Part shown: piece by piece, positions 53,101 through 64,000 of the stretch
Layout: each line of letters opens with the position of its first letter
Position numbering within the stretch: position 1 is the stretch's first letter
Source of the DNA: Salinisphaera orenii subsp. orenii MK-B5
Lineage (GTDB): Bacteria; Pseudomonadota; Gammaproteobacteria; Nevskiales; Salinisphaeraceae
DNA: 64,000 bases
Direction: 5' to 3'
NCBI RefSeq assembly: GCF_003788635.1
Contig: NZ_AYKH01000001.1
Location: 1-64,000 of the forward strand
The notes under the pieces: generated by a model
Told to the model about the DNA's origin: nothing
Databases searched by the model: none
The model's input: only the letters and a program-made list of their open reading frames with translations
Made by a program: the position numbers and the translations under genes

Positions 53101-54068
53101 CCCGCGGTCTTGAAGTCGCCGAAGGCCATCCAGCGCTTGTAGCGCGCCTCCAGCAGCGCGTCGACGTCCTGATGCCTGAGCCGCGCCATATTCGACAGCA
53201 GGCGATCCCGCAGACTGGACATCAGCTGTGCCGGATCGCGATGCGCGCCGCCGAGCGGCTCCTCGATGATCTCGTCGACCAGTTTGAGCCGGTGCAGATC
53301 CTCGGAGCCGACCTTCATCGCCTCCGCGGCTTCCTCGGCCTTGTCCGCGCTCTTCCACAGGATCGAGGCGCAGCCCTCGGGCGAAATCACGGAATAGATG
53401 CTGTACTGCAGCATGAGCAGGTGGTCGCCCACGCCGATGGCCAGGGCGCCGCCGGAGCCGCCCTCTCCCACCACCGTGCACAGGATCGGCACGCGCAGAC
53501 GCGCCATCTCGAACAGATTGCGGGCGATGGCCTCGGACTGGTTGCGCTCCTCGGCGCCGATGCCGGGATAGGCGCCGGGGGTGTCGATGAACGTGAGCAC
53601 CGGCATGTTGAACCGCTCGGCCAGCTTCATCAGCCGTAGCGCCTTGCGATAGCCTTCCGGCCGCGGCATGCCGAAGTTGCGGTGGATCTTCTCCTTCGTG
53701 TCGCGGCCCTTCTGGTGGCCGATGACCATCACCGACTGGCCGCCGAGCCTCGCCGTGCCGCCGATGATCGCCGGATCGTCGGCATAGGCGCGGTCGCCGT
53801 GCAGTTCGACGAAGTCCGTGAACAGGCCGTCGATGTAGTCCTGCATGTACGGCCGCAGCGGATGCCGCGCCATCTGCGCGACCTGCCACGTCGACAGCTT
53901 GGAGAATATCTGCTCGGTGAGACTGCGGCGCTTGGATTCGAGCCGCGTGATCTCCTCGTTGAGGTTGACCTCGCTGCCGTCGGCCACGAAGCGCAGTTCC
54001 TCGATCTTCTCCTGCAGTTCGGCGATCGGTTGTTCGAAGTCCAGGTAATCGAGGTTTTTCTGCGCCAT
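53097..54068 (-). CDS. accA: Acetyl-CoA carboxylase carboxyltransferase subunit alpha
   Basis: Alpha subunit of the carboxyltransferase that makes malonyl-CoA for fatty-acid synthesis. The 323 residues are typical (E. coli 319): a coiled-coil N terminus, [76 protein letters not shown] in pieces, [14 protein letters not shown] and [12 protein letters not shown]. Located between dnaE and tilS, as in many gammaproteobacteria. Confidence 0.97.
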   Translation of the reverse strand: MAQKNLDYLDFEQPIAELQEKIEELRFVADGSEVNLNEEITRLESKRRSLTEQIFSKLSTWQVAQMARHPLRPYMQDYIDGLFTDFVELHGDRAYADDPAIIGGTARLGGQSVMVIGHQKGRDTKEKIHRNFGMPRPEGYRKALRLMKLAERFNMPVLTFIDTPGAYPGIGAEERNQSEAIARNLFEMARLRVPILCTVVGEGGSGGALAIGVGDHLLMLQYSIYSVISPEGCASILWKSADKAEEAAEAMKVGSEDLHRLKLVDEIIEEPLGGAHRDPAQLMSSLRDRLLSNMARLRHQDVDALLEARYKRWMAFGDFKTAG

Positions 54069-54091
54069 CAGTTCGTTTTTGCTGCGTTGTG

Positions 54092-57000
54092 TTACTGGAG
54101 TGTCGTCTGAGCGCGACGATAACGCACTTGCACGGCTTCCGCACCCACCAGACCGCGCAGGTCATCGAGCAGACCGTTGCAGACGCGCACCCGGGTCTCG
54201 CCGAGTGTGAGCACCGCACGTGCGTCGGCGTTGGCATAGCGCAGCACCACGTCACAGCCGGACTCCGCACGATAGCGGTCGACACAGCCCGCGAGCGCGT
54301 CGACGTCCACGCCCGATTCCGCCTGCAGCTGGAGCATGATGCGGCTGGCGTAGCGCTCGCGCGCGCCGTCGATGTCCATGACGCTGTTCGCGTTGAGCCG
54401 GAAACCGTCGGTGAAATCGTCGTACTGGAGCGTGCCGTCGACGATGACCAGGCGATCGGCGGTGAGCAGATGGCCGTACTCGGCGGCCTTGTCCTCGAAC
54501 AGCGGACACTCGATGCGCCCGCTGCCGTCGTCGAGCACGACGATGATGCGGCGGCCTTTCTTCATCCGCCGCACCTCCACCACCAGGCCCGCCACGATCG
54601 CCGCGCGCTTGTCGGCCCGCCGCGCGCGCGCGCCCTCTTCCGGACGCGGCATCGCCGCGACCTGATCGGCGATCTTGCCGTGGGTCATCAACGCGAGCTC
54701 GGCCTCCCAGGCGCGGATGGGATGGCCGGTCAGGTACAGGCCCAGCGTGTCGCGCTCGGCGCGCAGGCGCTCATCCTCCGGCCACTCGGCCAGCACCTCC
54801 AGCGGGGGCCCGCTGTTGTCGGCATCCTCGGCGAGGCCGAACATGTCGTTCTGGCCCGCGGTGGAGGCCGCGCGGTCCTGATCGGCCGCGGCCAGCGCCC
54901 GCGTCAGGCCGTGCATCAGGCTGGCCCGGTTCGGCGCCAGCGCGTCCAGCGCACCGGCATTGACGAGCGCCTCCAGCGCCCGGCGATTGGCCTTGCCGGT
55001 GTCGATCCGCCGGCAGAAGTCGTAGAGGTTGGCGAACGACCCGCCCTCGCGACGCTCCGCGATGATGGCGTCGATCGCGCCCTTGCCGACGCCCTTGACC
55101 GCGCCCAGGCCGTAGCGGATGGTCGCGTCGTCGACCACCGAGAAATCGTATTCGGAGGCGTTGACGTCCGGCGGCGCCACGGCAATGTCGACGCGGTGGC
55201 ACTCGTCGATCATGATCACGACCTTGTCGGTGTGATCCATGTCCGCGGAAAGCACGGCCGACATGAAGTCGGCCGGATAGTGCGCCTTGAGCCAGGCGGT
55301 CTGGTAGGTGAGCAGCGCGTAGGCCGCCGAGTGCGACTTGTTGAAGCCGTAACCGGCGAACTTCTCGACCAGATCGAATATGTAGGCCGCGGTGTTCTCG
55401 TCGATGTCGTTGGCGACGGCGCCCTTGATGAAGCCGTCGCGCTGCTTGGCCATCTCCTCGGCCTTCTTCTTGCCCATCGCCCGCCGCAGCAGATCGGCGC
55501 TGCCCAGCGAATAGCCGGCCAGCACCTGGGCGATCTGCATCACCTGCTCCTGATACAGGATCACGCCGTAGGTCGGCTCCAGCACCTCGGCCAGGGAGGC
55601 GTGCGGATATACGACCTGGGCGCGGCCGTGCTTGCGGTCGATGAAGTCCTCGACCATGCCGGACTCGAGCGGGCCCGGCCGATAGAGCGCGACCAGCGCG
55701 ATGATGTCCTCGAAGGCATCGGGGCGCAGGCGCTTGATCAGACGCCGCATGCCCGAGGATTCGACCTGGAAGACCGCGGTCGTGTCGCCGGCCTTGAGCA
55801 TGTCGAAGGCGCGCTTGTCGTCCATCGGGATCGAGCGGATGTCGATCGGCTCGCGGCCGGCGCGCTCCAGGCGCCGGTTCGCCACGCTCACCGCGCGATC
55901 GATGATGGTGAGCGTACGCAATCCCAGGAAGTCGAACTTGACCAGGCCGACGGCCTCGACGTCGTCCTTGTCGAACTGGGTGACACGGTTGTTGCCCCCC
56001 GGCTCGCAGTACAGCGGCGTGAAGTCGATGAGATCCGAGGGCGCGATGACCACGCCGCCGGCGTGCTTGCCCGGATTGCGCGACAGCCCCTCCAGCGACA
56101 TGGCGAGGTCGAGCAGATAGCCGATCTCCTCGTCGGCCTTCGAGGCGCGCAGCTCCTCGGATTCCTCCAGCGCGCGCTCGAGCGTCATGTCGGGGGCGAA
56201 CGGCACCTGTTTGGCGATCCGATCGACCATGCCGTAGGGATGGCCCAGCACGCGGCCGACGTCGCGCACCACCGCGCGTGCGGCCATGGTGCCGTAGGTG
56301 ATGATCTGGCTGACCTTGTTCGCGCCGTAGGTGTCGGCGACGTACTCGATCACGCGGTCGCGGCCGTCCATGCAGAAGTCGACGTCGAAGTCCGGCATGG
56401 ACACGCGTTCGGGGTTGAGAAACCGCTCGAACAGCAGATCGAACGCCAGCGGATCGAGATCGGTGATCCCGAGCGCGTAGGCCACCAGCGAGCCGGCGCC
56501 GGAGCCTCGCCCCGGCCCCACCGGCACGCCGTTCTCGCGGGCCCAGCGGATGAAGTCGGCCACGATCAGGAAGTAGCCCGGAAAACCCATGCCCTCAATC
56601 ACGCCGAGTTCGTGCGCCAGCCGCTGTTCGTATTCCGCGCGGCGGGCCTCGCGCGCATCCCGGTCGGGATAGAGATCGGCCAGCCGGGTCTCCAGACCGC
56701 GCTCGGACTCGGCCTTGAGAAAACTGGCCGCATCATGCTCGGCGGGCACCGGGAAGTCGGGGAGCACGTTCTCGCCGAGCGTCAGCTCCAGATTGCAGCG
56801 GCGGGCGATCTCCACGCTGTTCTCGATCGCCTCCGGCAGGTCGGAGAACAGCTCCACCATCTCGGCGGGCGTCTTGAGATACTGCTCGGCCGTGTAGTGG
56901 CGCGGCCGGCGCGGATCGGCCAGGGTGTAGCCGCCATGGATGGCCACCCGCGCTTCATGGGCGTCGAAATCGTCGGCCGTGGGAAAGCGGACGTCGTTGG

Positions 57001-57589
57001 TGGCCACCACCGGAATGTCGTGGCGCAGCGCCAGCGCAACGGTCTCCGACAGCCAGGCGGACTCGCCGGCACGCCCGCAGCGGGTGAGCTCGAGATAGTA
57101 ACGGTCGCCGAACACCGCCTGCCAGTGGCGCGCCGCGGCGTCCGCGAGCTCGGGCTTGCCCGCGAGCAGGGCCGCCCCCGTGTCGCCGGCCATGCCGCCG
57201 GACAGCGCGATCAGCCCCTCGGCCTTCTCCTCGACCCACTCGCGGCGGCACAGCACCTGCCCGCGGTCCTGGCCCTTGAGATAGGCGCGGGTCAGCAACT
57301 CGCACAGATGCCGGTAGCCCTCCCGGCTCTGGGCAAGCAAGGTCAGGCGCGACGGCGGTGTTTCCGGGCCCTCGTCGATCTTGAGATCGACCCCCACGAT
57401 CGGCTTCACACCGGCGCCCAGCGCGGCCTTGTAGAACTTGACCATGCCGAACAGATTGACGTTGTCGGTCACGGCCACGGCCGGCATGCCGGCCTCTCGC
57501 GTCTGGGCGATCAGCGGCTTGATCCGCACGATCCCGTCCGATAGCGAATATTCGGTGTGGACGCGCAGGTGAACGAAGGGCGTGGTCAT
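54092..57589 (-). CDS. dnaE: DNA polymerase III subunit alpha
   Basis: Catalytic subunit of the replicative polymerase. From ATG at 57589 the product is 1,165 residues (E. coli 1,160). Order of domains: PHP ([19 protein letters not shown]), polymerase core with [36 protein letters not shown] holding the catalytic aspartates, and [14 protein letters not shown]; then a helix-hairpin-helix region ([15 protein letters not shown]), an OB domain, and a short C terminus that ends without a long tau-binding extension. The rnhB stop lies 4 bp upstream. Confidence 0.97.
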   Translation of the reverse strand: MTTPFVHLRVHTEYSLSDGIVRIKPLIAQTREAGMPAVAVTDNVNLFGMVKFYKAALGAGVKPIVGVDLKIDEGPETPPSRLTLLAQSREGYRHLCELLTRAYLKGQDRGQVLCRREWVEEKAEGLIALSGGMAGDTGAALLAGKPELADAAARHWQAVFGDRYYLELTRCGRAGESAWLSETVALALRHDIPVVATNDVRFPTADDFDAHEARVAIHGGYTLADPRRPRHYTAEQYLKTPAEMVELFSDLPEAIENSVEIARRCNLELTLGENVLPDFPVPAEHDAASFLKAESERGLETRLADLYPDRDAREARRAEYEQRLAHELGVIEGMGFPGYFLIVADFIRWARENGVPVGPGRGSGAGSLVAYALGITDLDPLAFDLLFERFLNPERVSMPDFDVDFCMDGRDRVIEYVADTYGANKVSQIITYGTMAARAVVRDVGRVLGHPYGMVDRIAKQVPFAPDMTLERALEESEELRASKADEEIGYLLDLAMSLEGLSRNPGKHAGGVVIAPSDLIDFTPLYCEPGGNNRVTQFDKDDVEAVGLVKFDFLGLRTLTIIDRAVSVANRRLERAGREPIDIRSIPMDDKRAFDMLKAGDTTAVFQVESSGMRRLIKRLRPDAFEDIIALVALYRPGPLESGMVEDFIDRKHGRAQVVYPHASLAEVLEPTYGVILYQEQVMQIAQVLAGYSLGSADLLRRAMGKKKAEEMAKQRDGFIKGAVANDIDENTAAYIFDLVEKFAGYGFNKSHSAAYALLTYQTAWLKAHYPADFMSAVLSADMDHTDKVVIMIDECHRVDIAVAPPDVNASEYDFSVVDDATIRYGLGAVKGVGKGAIDAIIAERREGGSFANLYDFCRRIDTGKANRRALEALVNAGALDALAPNRASLMHGLTRALAAADQDRAASTAGQNDMFGLAEDADNSGPPLEVLAEWPEDERLRAERDTLGLYLTGHPIRAWEAELALMTHGKIADQVAAMPRPEEGARARRADKRAAIVAGLVVEVRRMKKGRRIIVVLDDGSGRIECPLFEDKAAEYGHLLTADRLVIVDGTLQYDDFTDGFRLNANSVMDIDGARERYASRIMLQLQAESGVDVDALAGCVDRYRAESGCDVVLRYANADARAVLTLGETRVRVCNGLLDDLRGLVGAEAVQVRYRRAQTTLQ

Positions 57590-57593
57590 GGGC

Positions 57594-58217
57594 TTATCGT
57601 AACGTGTAATCGAAGACGGTCTGGCGCGCTTCGGCCAGGCGGGCGACCGGAGCGAAGCTGCGCCGGTGGATCTCGGTGACGCCGAGCCGTTCCAGGGCGC
57701 GGCGATGGCCGGCAGTGCCGTAGCCCTTGTGCCGGGCGAAGCCGTAGCCGGGATAGGCCGCGTCGAGCGCGACCATCTGCCGATCGCGCGCGACCTTGGC
57801 CACGATGGAGGCGGCACTGATCGCCGGTACCGCGCCGTCGCCACCGACCACCGCACGCACCGGCATCGCCAGCCCGGGCGCGTGGTTGCCGTCCACCCAG
57901 GCCGCGAAGGGCGTGAGCGTGAGTGCGGCCACGGCCCGCCGCATCGCGAGCAGACTCGCCTGCAGGATATTCATGGCGTCGATTTCCGCAACCGACGCCT
58001 CGCCCAGCGCCCAGGCCAGCGCCCGCGCGCGGACCTTGGCATCGAGCCGCTCGCGCTCGGATTCGGTCAGCGCCTTGGAGTCCGTCAGACCCCGCGGCAG
58101 CCCCTTCGGCGGCAGAATCACGGCGGCGGCCACCACCGGCCCGGCCAGCGGGCCACGGCCGACCTCGTCGACGCCGGCGACACAGGGGCAGGCGAAACGT
58201 CGGCGGCGGCGCGTCAC
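57594..58217 (-). CDS. rnhB: Ribonuclease HII
   Basis: Removes ribonucleotides from DNA:RNA hybrids. The 207 residues contain the signature [21 protein letters not shown] with catalytic D17-E18, [15 protein letters not shown], the [16 protein letters not shown] helix and [16 protein letters not shown]. The start is GTG at 58217, overlapping the lpxB stop by 4 bp. A position between lpxB and dnaE is conserved. Confidence 0.96.
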   Translation of the reverse strand: MTRRRRRFACPCVAGVDEVGRGPLAGPVVAAAVILPPKGLPRGLTDSKALTESERERLDAKVRARALAWALGEASVAEIDAMNILQASLLAMRRAVAALTLTPFAAWVDGNHAPGLAMPVRAVVGGDGAVPAISAASIVAKVARDRQMVALDAAYPGYGFARHKGYGTAGHRRALERLGVTEIHRRSFAPVARLAEARQTVFDYTLR

Positions 58218-59371
58218 GGGCGGGCCTCGACGAGATCCACCACCGCGCGCGCCGCTCGCGCGTCAGCATCCAGCGCGAGGCGAGCGTGTATCCCGTCGAA
58301 CGCGTCGATCTGGCGCCGGCGCGCGGTCTCGGCGTGCAGCAGACGATAGAGCCAGGGGCCCATGAAGTCCGGGCTCGCCTCCTGCTGCAGGAATTCGGGC
58401 ACCAGCGCACGGCCGGCCAGCAGATTGGGCATGCTCACGTGCTCGGTCTTGATCAGGCTGAGGCTTCGGGCGATCCAGTAGTTGCTGTCCGACAGTGCAT
58501 AGGCCACCACCATCGGTGTCTTGGCCAGCAGCGCCTCCAGCGACGCGGTTCCGGAGGCCAGCAGCAGCACCTCGACCGCGCGCATCACCTCGCGCGATCG
58601 ACCGTCGATCAGCGTCACGTCGACATCAGGATAGTCGGCGAGATCGGCCTCGAACAGGGCGCGGACGCGGGCGTTGGCCATCGGCGCGACGAAGCGCAGG
58701 CCCGGCGAACGGCGCGTGAGCCAGCGCGCGGTCTCGAGAAACGGGCGCCCCAGCCGGCTGACCTCCGCACCCCGGCTGCCGGGCAGCAGGCCCACCCAGC
58801 GGGCGCCCGGCTCCAGACCGAGTGCGCGCCGGGCAGTGTCCGCGTTCGGATGCCGCGGCAGCTCACCGGCCAGGGGGTGGCCGACATAGGTCACCGGGAT
58901 GCCGTGACGCGCGAAGAACGCCTCCTCGAAGGGAAAGATCGCCAGCAGGCGATCGACCGCACGCCGGATGTGGCGCGTGCGCCCCTCGCGCCAGGCCCAG
59001 GCCGTGGGGCAGACGTAGTGGACCGTGGGCACGCCGCGCGACTTGAGTCGAAGCTCGAGCCCGGTGTTGAAGGCCGGCGCGTCGATACCGATGAAGGCCG
59101 CGGGCCGAGCCGACAATACGTGTGCCGCGAGCCGGCGGCGCAGTCGCAGCAGCCGCGGAATCTGGCCGACCACCTCGCTGACACCGAACAGCGACAACGC
59201 CTCAATATCGGCCAGGCTCTCACAGCCCTCGGCCCGCATGAGCGGCCCGGTCACGCCCTCGAAGCGGGCCTGCGGATAGTGCGCCCGCAGCGCCCGGATC
59301 AACCCCGCGCCGAGGCTGTCGCCGGAGGTCTCGCCGGCGACCAGCGTGAACAGCGGTGCCGCATGGGACAC
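58214..59371 (-). CDS. lpxB: Lipid-A-disaccharide synthase
   Basis: Glycosyltransferase (GT19) that joins UDP-diacyl-GlcN and lipid X. The 385 residues run from GTG at 59371 ([18 protein letters not shown]), matching the E. coli length of 382. Motifs are [68 protein letters not shown] and [21 protein letters not shown]. An upstream in-frame extension overlaps lpxA and is rejected. Confidence 0.96.
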   Translation of the reverse strand: MSHAAPLFTLVAGETSGDSLGAGLIRALRAHYPQARFEGVTGPLMRAEGCESLADIEALSLFGVSEVVGQIPRLLRLRRRLAAHVLSARPAAFIGIDAPAFNTGLELRLKSRGVPTVHYVCPTAWAWREGRTRHIRRAVDRLLAIFPFEEAFFARHGIPVTYVGHPLAGELPRHPNADTARRALGLEPGARWVGLLPGSRGAEVSRLGRPFLETARWLTRRSPGLRFVAPMANARVRALFEADLADYPDVDVTLIDGRSREVMRAVEVLLLASGTASLEALLAKTPMVVAYALSDSNYWIARSLSLIKTEHVSMPNLLAGRALVPEFLQQEASPDFMGPWLYRLLHAETARRRQIDAFDGIHARLALDADARAARAVVDLVEARP

Positions 59372-59388
59372 GCGCGCTCGCCGCGACG

Positions 59389-60162
59389 CTAGCGGATGAT
59401 GCCGCGCTGGGCGGCGTCCAGCGACGCCAGCATGACGCGCACCGCCTCGCTGTGTTTGGCCGGTTCGCGCAGTGCCTCGCGGGCCTGATCCAGGCGCAGC
59501 TTGGAACGATAGATGGTGCGATAGGCCTGCTTGGCCGCGGCCACTTCGTCCTCGGAGTAACCGCGCCGGCGCATGCCCACGGAATTGATGCCGTGGGGCT
59601 CGGCGGGCGCCCCCGAGGAGCGCACGAATGCCGGCACGTCCTGCTGCACGCCGCTGCAATAGGCCAGAAACGCCATCGTGCCCACGCGCCGGAACTGATA
59701 GACCAGCGCGAAGCCGGCGAGAATACAGAAATCGCCGATACGGACGTGGCCGGCCAGACTCGCCCCGTTGGCCATCGTGATGCCGTTGCCGAGCACGCAG
59801 TCGTGAGCCACGTGGGTATAGGCCATCAGCAGATTGTCGTCGCCGATGATGGTCTCGCTCTGATCGATCGTCGTGCCGCGGTGCACGCTGCAGTATTCGC
59901 GGAACGTGTTGCGATCGCCGATGACCAGCCGCGTCGGCTCGCCCTTGTAGACGCGATGCTGCGGCTCCGCGCCGAGCGACACGAACTGGAATATGTGGTT
60001 CTCGCGACCGATGTGGGTGTGGCCCGTTATCACGGCGTGCGGGCCGATGCGGGTGCCCGCGCCGATGCGCACGTTGGGGCCGATCACCGAGAACGGGCCG
60101 ACATCCACGTCGTCTGCGAGCTGGGCCTCCGGATGGACCTGTGCGCTGGGATCAACTGGCAT
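59389..60162 (-). CDS. lpxA: UDP-N-acetylglucosamine acyltransferase
   Basis: First enzyme of lipid A synthesis, a left-handed beta-helix trimer. The 257 residues show hexapeptide repeats, [25 protein letters not shown], the catalytic histidine in THVAHDC (H120, equivalent to E. coli H125), LAGH (H139, E. coli H144) and an [10 protein letters not shown] segment. Two positions differ from E. coli: Y155 in LVYQF replaces H160, and H69 replaces D74 of the NQDLKY segment. The fold and operon place support LpxA; specificity may differ. The start overlaps the end of fabZ by 11 bp. Confidence 0.92.
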   Translation of the reverse strand: MPVDPSAQVHPEAQLADDVDVGPFSVIGPNVRIGAGTRIGPHAVITGHTHIGRENHIFQFVSLGAEPQHRVYKGEPTRLVIGDRNTFREYCSVHRGTTIDQSETIIGDDNLLMAYTHVAHDCVLGNGITMANGASLAGHVRIGDFCILAGFALVYQFRRVGTMAFLAYCSGVQQDVPAFVRSSGAPAEPHGINSVGMRRRGYSEDEVAAAKQAYRTIYRSKLRLDQAREALREPAKHSEAVRVMLASLDAAQRGIIR

Positions 60163-60601
60163 CGGCCTTCCCCGGAATCGCCATCATCTGCGCGCGGCAG
60201 GCCAGCTCGTCGCCCACCCAGGCTTCGGCATCGAAACGCCAGAGACGCTTCTTGGCCGAGCCGACCACGAGCTTGAGCAGCAGCTGATCGCCCGGTACAA
60301 CCTGACGCTTGAAGCGCGCCTTGTCGATCCCGGCGAAGTAGACGATGGTGCCCTCCTCGGACTCGACCGTACGCATGCCCAGAATCAGGCCCGCCTGCGC
60401 CAGCGCCTCGAGGATGAGCACGCCCGGCATCACCGGATGCTCCGGGAAATGGCCGGGGAAGAACGGCTCGTTGATGGTCACGTTCTTGATCGCGGTGATG
60501 GACTGGCCCGGCTCGCACGAGAGCACGCGGTCCACCAGCAGAAAGGGAAACCGGTGCGGCAGCTGCCGCATGATCGCCCGGATGTCGTCTTGCTCGCTCA
60601 T
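60152..60601 (-). CDS. fabZ: 3-hydroxyacyl-[ACP] dehydratase FabZ
   Basis: Dehydrates 3-hydroxyacyl-ACP in fatty-acid elongation and competes with LpxA for 3-hydroxyacyl-ACP. From ATG at 60601 the product is 149 residues. It has [17 protein letters not shown], the catalytic histidine H51 in [16 protein letters not shown] and glutamate E65 in ILEALAQAG. The start overlaps the lpxD stop by 4 bp. Confidence 0.97.
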   Translation of the reverse strand: MSEQDDIRAIMRQLPHRFPFLLVDRVLSCEPGQSITAIKNVTINEPFFPGHFPEHPVMPGVLILEALAQAGLILGMRTVESEEGTIVYFAGIDKARFKRQVVPGDQLLLKLVVGSAKKRLWRFDAEAWVGDELACRAQMMAIPGKADAS

Positions 60602-61650
60602 TCGTCCTTGTCTCCTGTGAAAGCGCCGGGCCGCTCCACCCGGCGCAGACGGCGCTCGATCCGGTCGAGCTGGCGAAACAGCGCCAGACGCTTGCGCCAC
60701 TTGCCCGCCGGCATCGCGCGCAGGGTCGACGAGTATACGCCGGCCGCAGTGATGTCCTTGGGCACCTGGCTGGCGGCGGTGATGATCACGCCGTCGACGA
60801 CCGTGACGTGATCGCCGATGCCCACGCCGCCGCCGATCATGCAGTGCGCCCCGATGGTGCAGGAACCGGCGATGCCCGTACAGCCCGCGACCACCGTATG
60901 CGCGCCGATGACGCAGTTGTGGCCGATATGGACCTGATCGTCCAGCTTCACGCCGGGGCCGATGACCGTATCGTCGATGGCGCCGCGATCGATCGTGGTG
61001 CCGGCCCCGACCTCGACGTCGTCATCGATGCGCACGCCTCCGAGCTGCGGGATCGGGTCCCACCCCTGGCCGTTGTGAACGAGACCGAAGCCGCGACCGC
61101 CGATCGCGGCATTGGCCTCGATGCGCACCCGGGCACCGATGACGACGCCGTCGCCGACGCTGACGTTGGCCTCGATACGCGTATCGGTCCCGATGCGCGC
61201 TCGCGCCCCGATCACGCTCGACGGCCCGACCACGACGCCCGCTTCGAGCACCGCATCCGCCCCAACCACCGCCTGCGGCCCGATACTGGCTCCAGGGTCG
61301 ACACGCGCGCCGGGCTCGACGACCGCACTCGGGTGCACGCCGGCCGCCGGCGGCGCCGGCTCGAACACGCTCGCCGCCCGGGCGAACGCCAGCCGCGGGC
61401 GCTCGCAGACCAGCGCCGCCACGGGGCAGCGCGGCGCCAGCGCCGCGGTCAGAATGACCGCCGTCGCGCCGGTCGCGGCCAGGGCGTCGGCCTGCGCCTC
61501 ACTCTCGGCGAAGGCCAGACCGGCGTCGCGGCCGGGGGTCAGCGCACAGACGCCGTCCAGCCGCGCGCCCGGATCCCCCAAGGCGAGCTCGAGGTCGAAC
61601 TGCTCGGCTATCGCGCCGAGCGTGGTCTCGTAACCGGAATGATGCGACAC
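60598..61650 (-). CDS. lpxD: UDP-3-O-acylglucosamine N-acyltransferase
   Basis: Third enzyme of lipid A synthesis, adding the N-linked hydroxyacyl chain. The 350 residues have the N-terminal uridine-binding domain, many hexapeptide repeats (about 105-310), [25 protein letters not shown] in pieces, [11 protein letters not shown] and the catalytic-histidine segment [12 protein letters not shown] (H244). A C-terminal basic helix ([20 protein letters not shown]) is present. It follows skp by 1 bp. Confidence 0.96.
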   Translation of the reverse strand: MSHHSGYETTLGAIAEQFDLELALGDPGARLDGVCALTPGRDAGLAFAESEAQADALAATGATAVILTAALAPRCPVAALVCERPRLAFARAASVFEPAPPAAGVHPSAVVEPGARVDPGASIGPQAVVGADAVLEAGVVVGPSSVIGARARIGTDTRIEANVSVGDGVVIGARVRIEANAAIGGRGFGLVHNGQGWDPIPQLGGVRIDDDVEVGAGTTIDRGAIDDTVIGPGVKLDDQVHIGHNCVIGAHTVVAGCTGIAGSCTIGAHCMIGGGVGIGDHVTVVDGVIITAASQVPKDITAAGVYSSTLRAMPAGKWRKRLALFRQLDRIERRLRRVERPGAFTGDKDE

Positions 61651-61651
61651 G

Positions 61652-62164
61652 TCAGCGCTGCTTCAGGCGGTCGAGAATCTCGTCGGTGACGTCGATCGCC
61701 TCGGTCGCATAGAGCACGCCGTCGCCGAGCATGAGATCGAAACCTTGCTCCCGGGCGTAGGCGTCGATCACGCCGCGGATATCAGCGCGCATCCGCTTGA
61801 ACTCCTTTTGCTCGGCCTCGGCCACGTCGTCGTTGTACTGGCCCTGGCGCATCTGCAGCTCCCGCTGGCGCTCACGGATACGGGTCTGGAGCCGGGCCCG
61901 ATCGTCTTCGCTCATCACCGAACCGTCCCGATTCAGCCGCTCCATATCCTGGCGCAGACTCTCGGAGGCGGCCTCCAGCTCGTTCTTTCGCTTGGCGAAC
62001 TGCTTGGCCATGCTGGTTCGCGCACGGCTGGCCTGCGGGGATTCGCTGACCAGCCGATCAACGTCGACGACGCCGATCCGCGGTGTCTGCGCGGGTGCAG
62101 ACACTGCCACCGACGCCAGCAGCAGGCCGAACATCAGCACGAAGGCGTACCGCAGATGGGTCAT
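61652..62164 (-). CDS. skp: Periplasmic chaperone Skp (OmpH)
   Basis: Periplasmic chaperone that holds outer-membrane proteins for the BAM complex. From ATG at 62164 the 170-residue product has a signal peptide (about 1-26, cleavage after APA or AQT), then RIGVVDVDRLVSESPQ and a long coiled-coil arm rich in Glu/Arg/Gln (about 60-125), ending in YAREQGFDLMLGDGVLYATEAIDVT. It lies between bamA and lpxD, as in most gammaproteobacteria. Confidence 0.93.
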   Translation of the reverse strand: MTHLRYAFVLMFGLLLASVAVSAPAQTPRIGVVDVDRLVSESPQASRARTSMAKQFAKRKNELEAASESLRQDMERLNRDGSVMSEDDRARLQTRIRERQRELQMRQGQYNDDVAEAEQKEFKRMRADIRGVIDAYAREQGFDLMLGDGVLYATEAIDVTDEILDRLKQR

Positions 62165-62198
62165 GGTCGCTCCTGGACAAGGCAGCGCAGGCGCGGCG

Positions 62199-64000
62199 CT
62201 ACAGCCCCACACCGAAGGAGAACTGGAAGCGATCGGTATCGTCTCCCGGCTGACCGTCGACGTAGGCGGCGTAACTCACGCGCAGCAGACCGAAGAACGG
62301 GGTGAACCAGTAGAAGGCAACACCCGCCGACTTGCGCAGCTCACTGGCGTCGAAATCGCTGGCTTCCTCGTACACGCTGCCGATGTCGTAGAACGCGGCC
62401 AGACGCGTCGACTTGTTGTCCGACTCGAGGAAGGTCGGAATCACGAGCTCGTTCTGCAGAGTCGTGAGGAACTGGCCGCCGTAGGGATTATCGAAGGAGT
62501 CCTGCGGGCCGATGCCGCCGTTCGAGAAGCCGCGCACCGAGCGCGCGCCGCCGCCGAAGAAGTTGTCGTAGGGTGGTACGTCTTCGCCCTGCCCCCAGAT
62601 ATCGGTCTGGGCGATGCGGCCGTCGGTCTGCAGCACGACCTTGTCCGACAGCCCCGGAATCCAGGCGCCGATACGGAAATAGCGCTGGTGCTCGAAGCTG
62701 ACGTCGTAGTACTCGAGATCCGAGCCCGGGCCCTTGATGTTGAACTCGACCTGGGAATTCGAGCCGCGGGTGGCGAAGAACGTGCGGTTGCGCGTGTCGC
62801 GCTGCCAACCCGTCTGCAACTCGTAGGTCGTGGCCTCGCGGCCGTTCTCGTTAATGAACTCGGCAAGCTCGTCGGACAGACGCTGCTCGCCGTCACGATT
62901 GACCGCGGAGTTGATTTCGTTGCGCTCGACGCCAAGCCCCGCACGGATCTGCGAATACTCGGTGATTGGCAGGCCGAACGTCATCGCGCCGCCGACCGAG
63001 TTCAGATCGAAGCCGGAACCGATGCGAATGAGCTGATCGGTGTCACGATAGAACGCGGAGATCGTGCGCGAAACGCCCTCGTCGGTGAAGTAGGGATCGG
63101 TCCAGCTCGCGCCCACGCTACGCGCGTAGTCGTTGGTCTCGGCCTGCAGGCTGACCTTGTTGCCGGTGCCGCGGAAATTGCTGTGCGACACGCTGCCATT
63201 GATCAGAAAGCCCTGGGCGTCGGAGAAGCCGACACCGAACTGCAGCGTGCCGGCCGCACGCTCGGACACGTCGTAATTGACGTCCACCAGATCCTCGGAG
63301 CCGGCGACCTTCTGCGTGTCCACCTGCACGTCCTGCATGAAGGGCAGACGCGCCAGCCGGGTGCGCGAGCGCTCGACGCCACTGCGCGAGAACGGCGCGC
63401 CCTCGAACTGGCGCATCTCGCGACGCAGCGTTTCGTCGTTGGTCTTTTCGTTGCCGGAGAACGTGATCTGACGTACGTAGGCCCGCTTGCCGGGATCGAT
63501 GAAGAACGTCAGATCGACCGTCTTGTCCTCCTCGTCGACCTGGGTCAGCGGATCGACTTCGGCGAAGGCATAGCCGAAGTCGGCCAGCCCGGAGCTGATG
63601 CGGCTGGCCGAACCGTCGACCTCGCTGCGACGGAAGATCTCGCCGGCCTCCACGTCGACCAGACGCTGCAGCGTCGTCTCGGGCACGATCATGTCGCCGG
63701 CGAATTCGTAGTCGCTGATCGTGTACTGCGCGCCCTCGTCGACGTTGATCGTCAGGAAAATGTCGCGCTTGTCCGGCGACAGCGACACCTGGATCGAGGA
63801 CACGTTGAAGCGGATGTAGCCGCGGTCCTGATAGAACGAGTTCAGCGATTCCAGGTCACCGAGCAGCCGCTCCCGCGAATAACGGTCGCGGTCGCGCCAG
63901 AAGGTCAGCGGATGCGTGTAGAACGGCGCGCTCGATTCAAGCTGGAACACGTCACGCAGCTGATCGTCGGAGAAGCGCTCGTTGCCGATGATGTTGATGT
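62199..64000 (-). CDS. bamA: Outer membrane protein assembly factor BamA (5' part outside window)
   Basis: Beta-barrel core of the BAM insertase. About 600 residues of the C-terminal part are present; the frame stays open to the window edge, reading INIIGNERFSDDQLRDMFQL at the 5' end, so the first two POTRA domains are missing and the methionine at 63950 is internal. Remaining POTRA repeats (ISDYEFAGDMIVPE, VRQITFSGNEKTND) are followed by the barrel with the conserved VRGFSNGGIGPQD region (the VRGF motif of lid loop L6) and the C-terminal FQFSFGVGL ending in an aromatic/aliphatic pattern. Confidence 0.96.
   Translation of the reverse strand, partial: INIIGNERFSDDQLRDVFQLESSAPFYTHPLTFWRDRDRYSRERLLGDLESLNSFYQDRGYIRFNVSSIQVSLSPDKRDIFLTINVDEGAQYTISDYEFAGDMIVPETTLQRLVDVEAGEIFRRSEVDGSASRISSGLADFGYAFAEVDPLTQVDEEDKTVDLTFFIDPGKRAYVRQITFSGNEKTNDETLRREMRQFEGAPFSRSGVERSRTRLARLPFMQDVQVDTQKVAGSEDLVDVNYDVSERAAGTLQFGVGFSDAQGFLINGSVSHSNFRGTGNKVSLQAETNDYARSVGASWTDPYFTDEGVSRTISAFYRDTDQLIRIGSGFDLNSVGGAMTFGLPITEYSQIRAGLGVERNEINSAVNRDGEQRLSDELAEFINENGREATTYELQTGWQRDTRNRTFFATRGSNSQVEFNIKGPGSDLEYYDVSFEHQRYFRIGAWIPGLSDKVVLQTDGRIAQTDIWGQGEDVPPYDNFFGGGARSVRGFSNGGIGPQDSFDNPYGGQFLTTLQNELVIPTFLESDNKSTRLAAFYDIGSVYEEASDFDASELRKSAGVAFYWFTPFFGLLRVSYAAYVDGQPGDDTDRFQFSFGVGL

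Noticed and set aside
54089-57544. 1,151-codon open frame on the plus strand opposite dnaE
   Set aside because: It is the antisense of a clear dnaE gene; in high-GC genomes the complementary frame lacks stops. The translation is His/Arg/Val-rich and fits no family.

Overview
The window is chromosomal backbone of a high-GC gammaproteobacterium. The gene families, the complete Ccm (system I) cytochrome c maturation operon, the bamA-skp-lpxD-fabZ-lpxA-lpxB-rnhB-dnaE-accA block and the uvrC-pgsA-tRNA(Gly)-tRNA(Cys)-tRNA(Leu) order are all gammaproteobacterial. A strongly acidic linker in the SucB protein and generally Asp/Glu-rich proteins suggest a halotolerant marine lineage. A Salinisphaera-like organism is my best guess, as inference only. 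There is no sign of phage, insertion sequence, CRISPR, integron or genomic island.

Layout. (1) 58-7817, minus strand: the 2-oxoglutarate dehydrogenase complex (sucA, sucB, lpdA), then galU with its own terminator and a MaoC-like hot-dog protein. (2) 7885-14520, minus: ccmA-B-C-D-E-F-G-H-I, nearly all by stop/start overlap and including a 53-codon ccmD. It starts 37 nt after a tRNA-Leu gene. (3) 14558-19230, minus: tRNA-Leu(TAA), tRNA-Cys(GCA) and tRNA-Gly(GCC), the last with a TTGACA-N16-TACAAT promoter; then pgsA, uvrC, a family-5 type uracil-DNA glycosylase, rraA and dsbB. (4) 19430-30871, mixed strands, the least conserved part: a Tat-signal aldo/keto reductase, a DCC thiol-disulfide protein, fumC, purB, a nitroreductase, a fatty-acid module (TetR regulator and FadE flanked by two hot-dog thioesterases), a DUF3293 protein, a SelW-like CxxC protein and a small lipoprotein. 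(5) 31076-36342, plus: sufB-C-D-S followed by a Rieske ferredoxin. (6) 36361-45177, minus: surE-pcm-yqaA-nlpD, then alaC-hom-thrC-recJ. (7) 45277-45852, plus: an Smr-domain gene. (8) 46273-64000, minus: bamA (5' end outside the window), skp, lpxD, fabZ, lpxA, lpxB, rnhB, dnaE, accA, tilS, pyrG, kdsA, eno, ftsB, truD.

Together the genes cover the TCA cycle (sucAB-lpd, fumC), heme attachment to cytochrome c, Fe-S cluster assembly, fatty-acid beta-oxidation, lipid A and Kdo synthesis with outer-membrane assembly, DNA replication and repair, and Thr/Ala metabolism.

I found no convincing undescribed system. The points most worth a second look are small: a terminator-like hairpin inside the tRNA cluster, the tRNA/ccm junction, a palindrome in the thioesterase/TetR divergent region, an exported aldo/keto reductase, an Asp at the KdsA metal-ligand position, LpxA active-site-region substitutions, and the absence of rpoS and ispDF from their usual positions.
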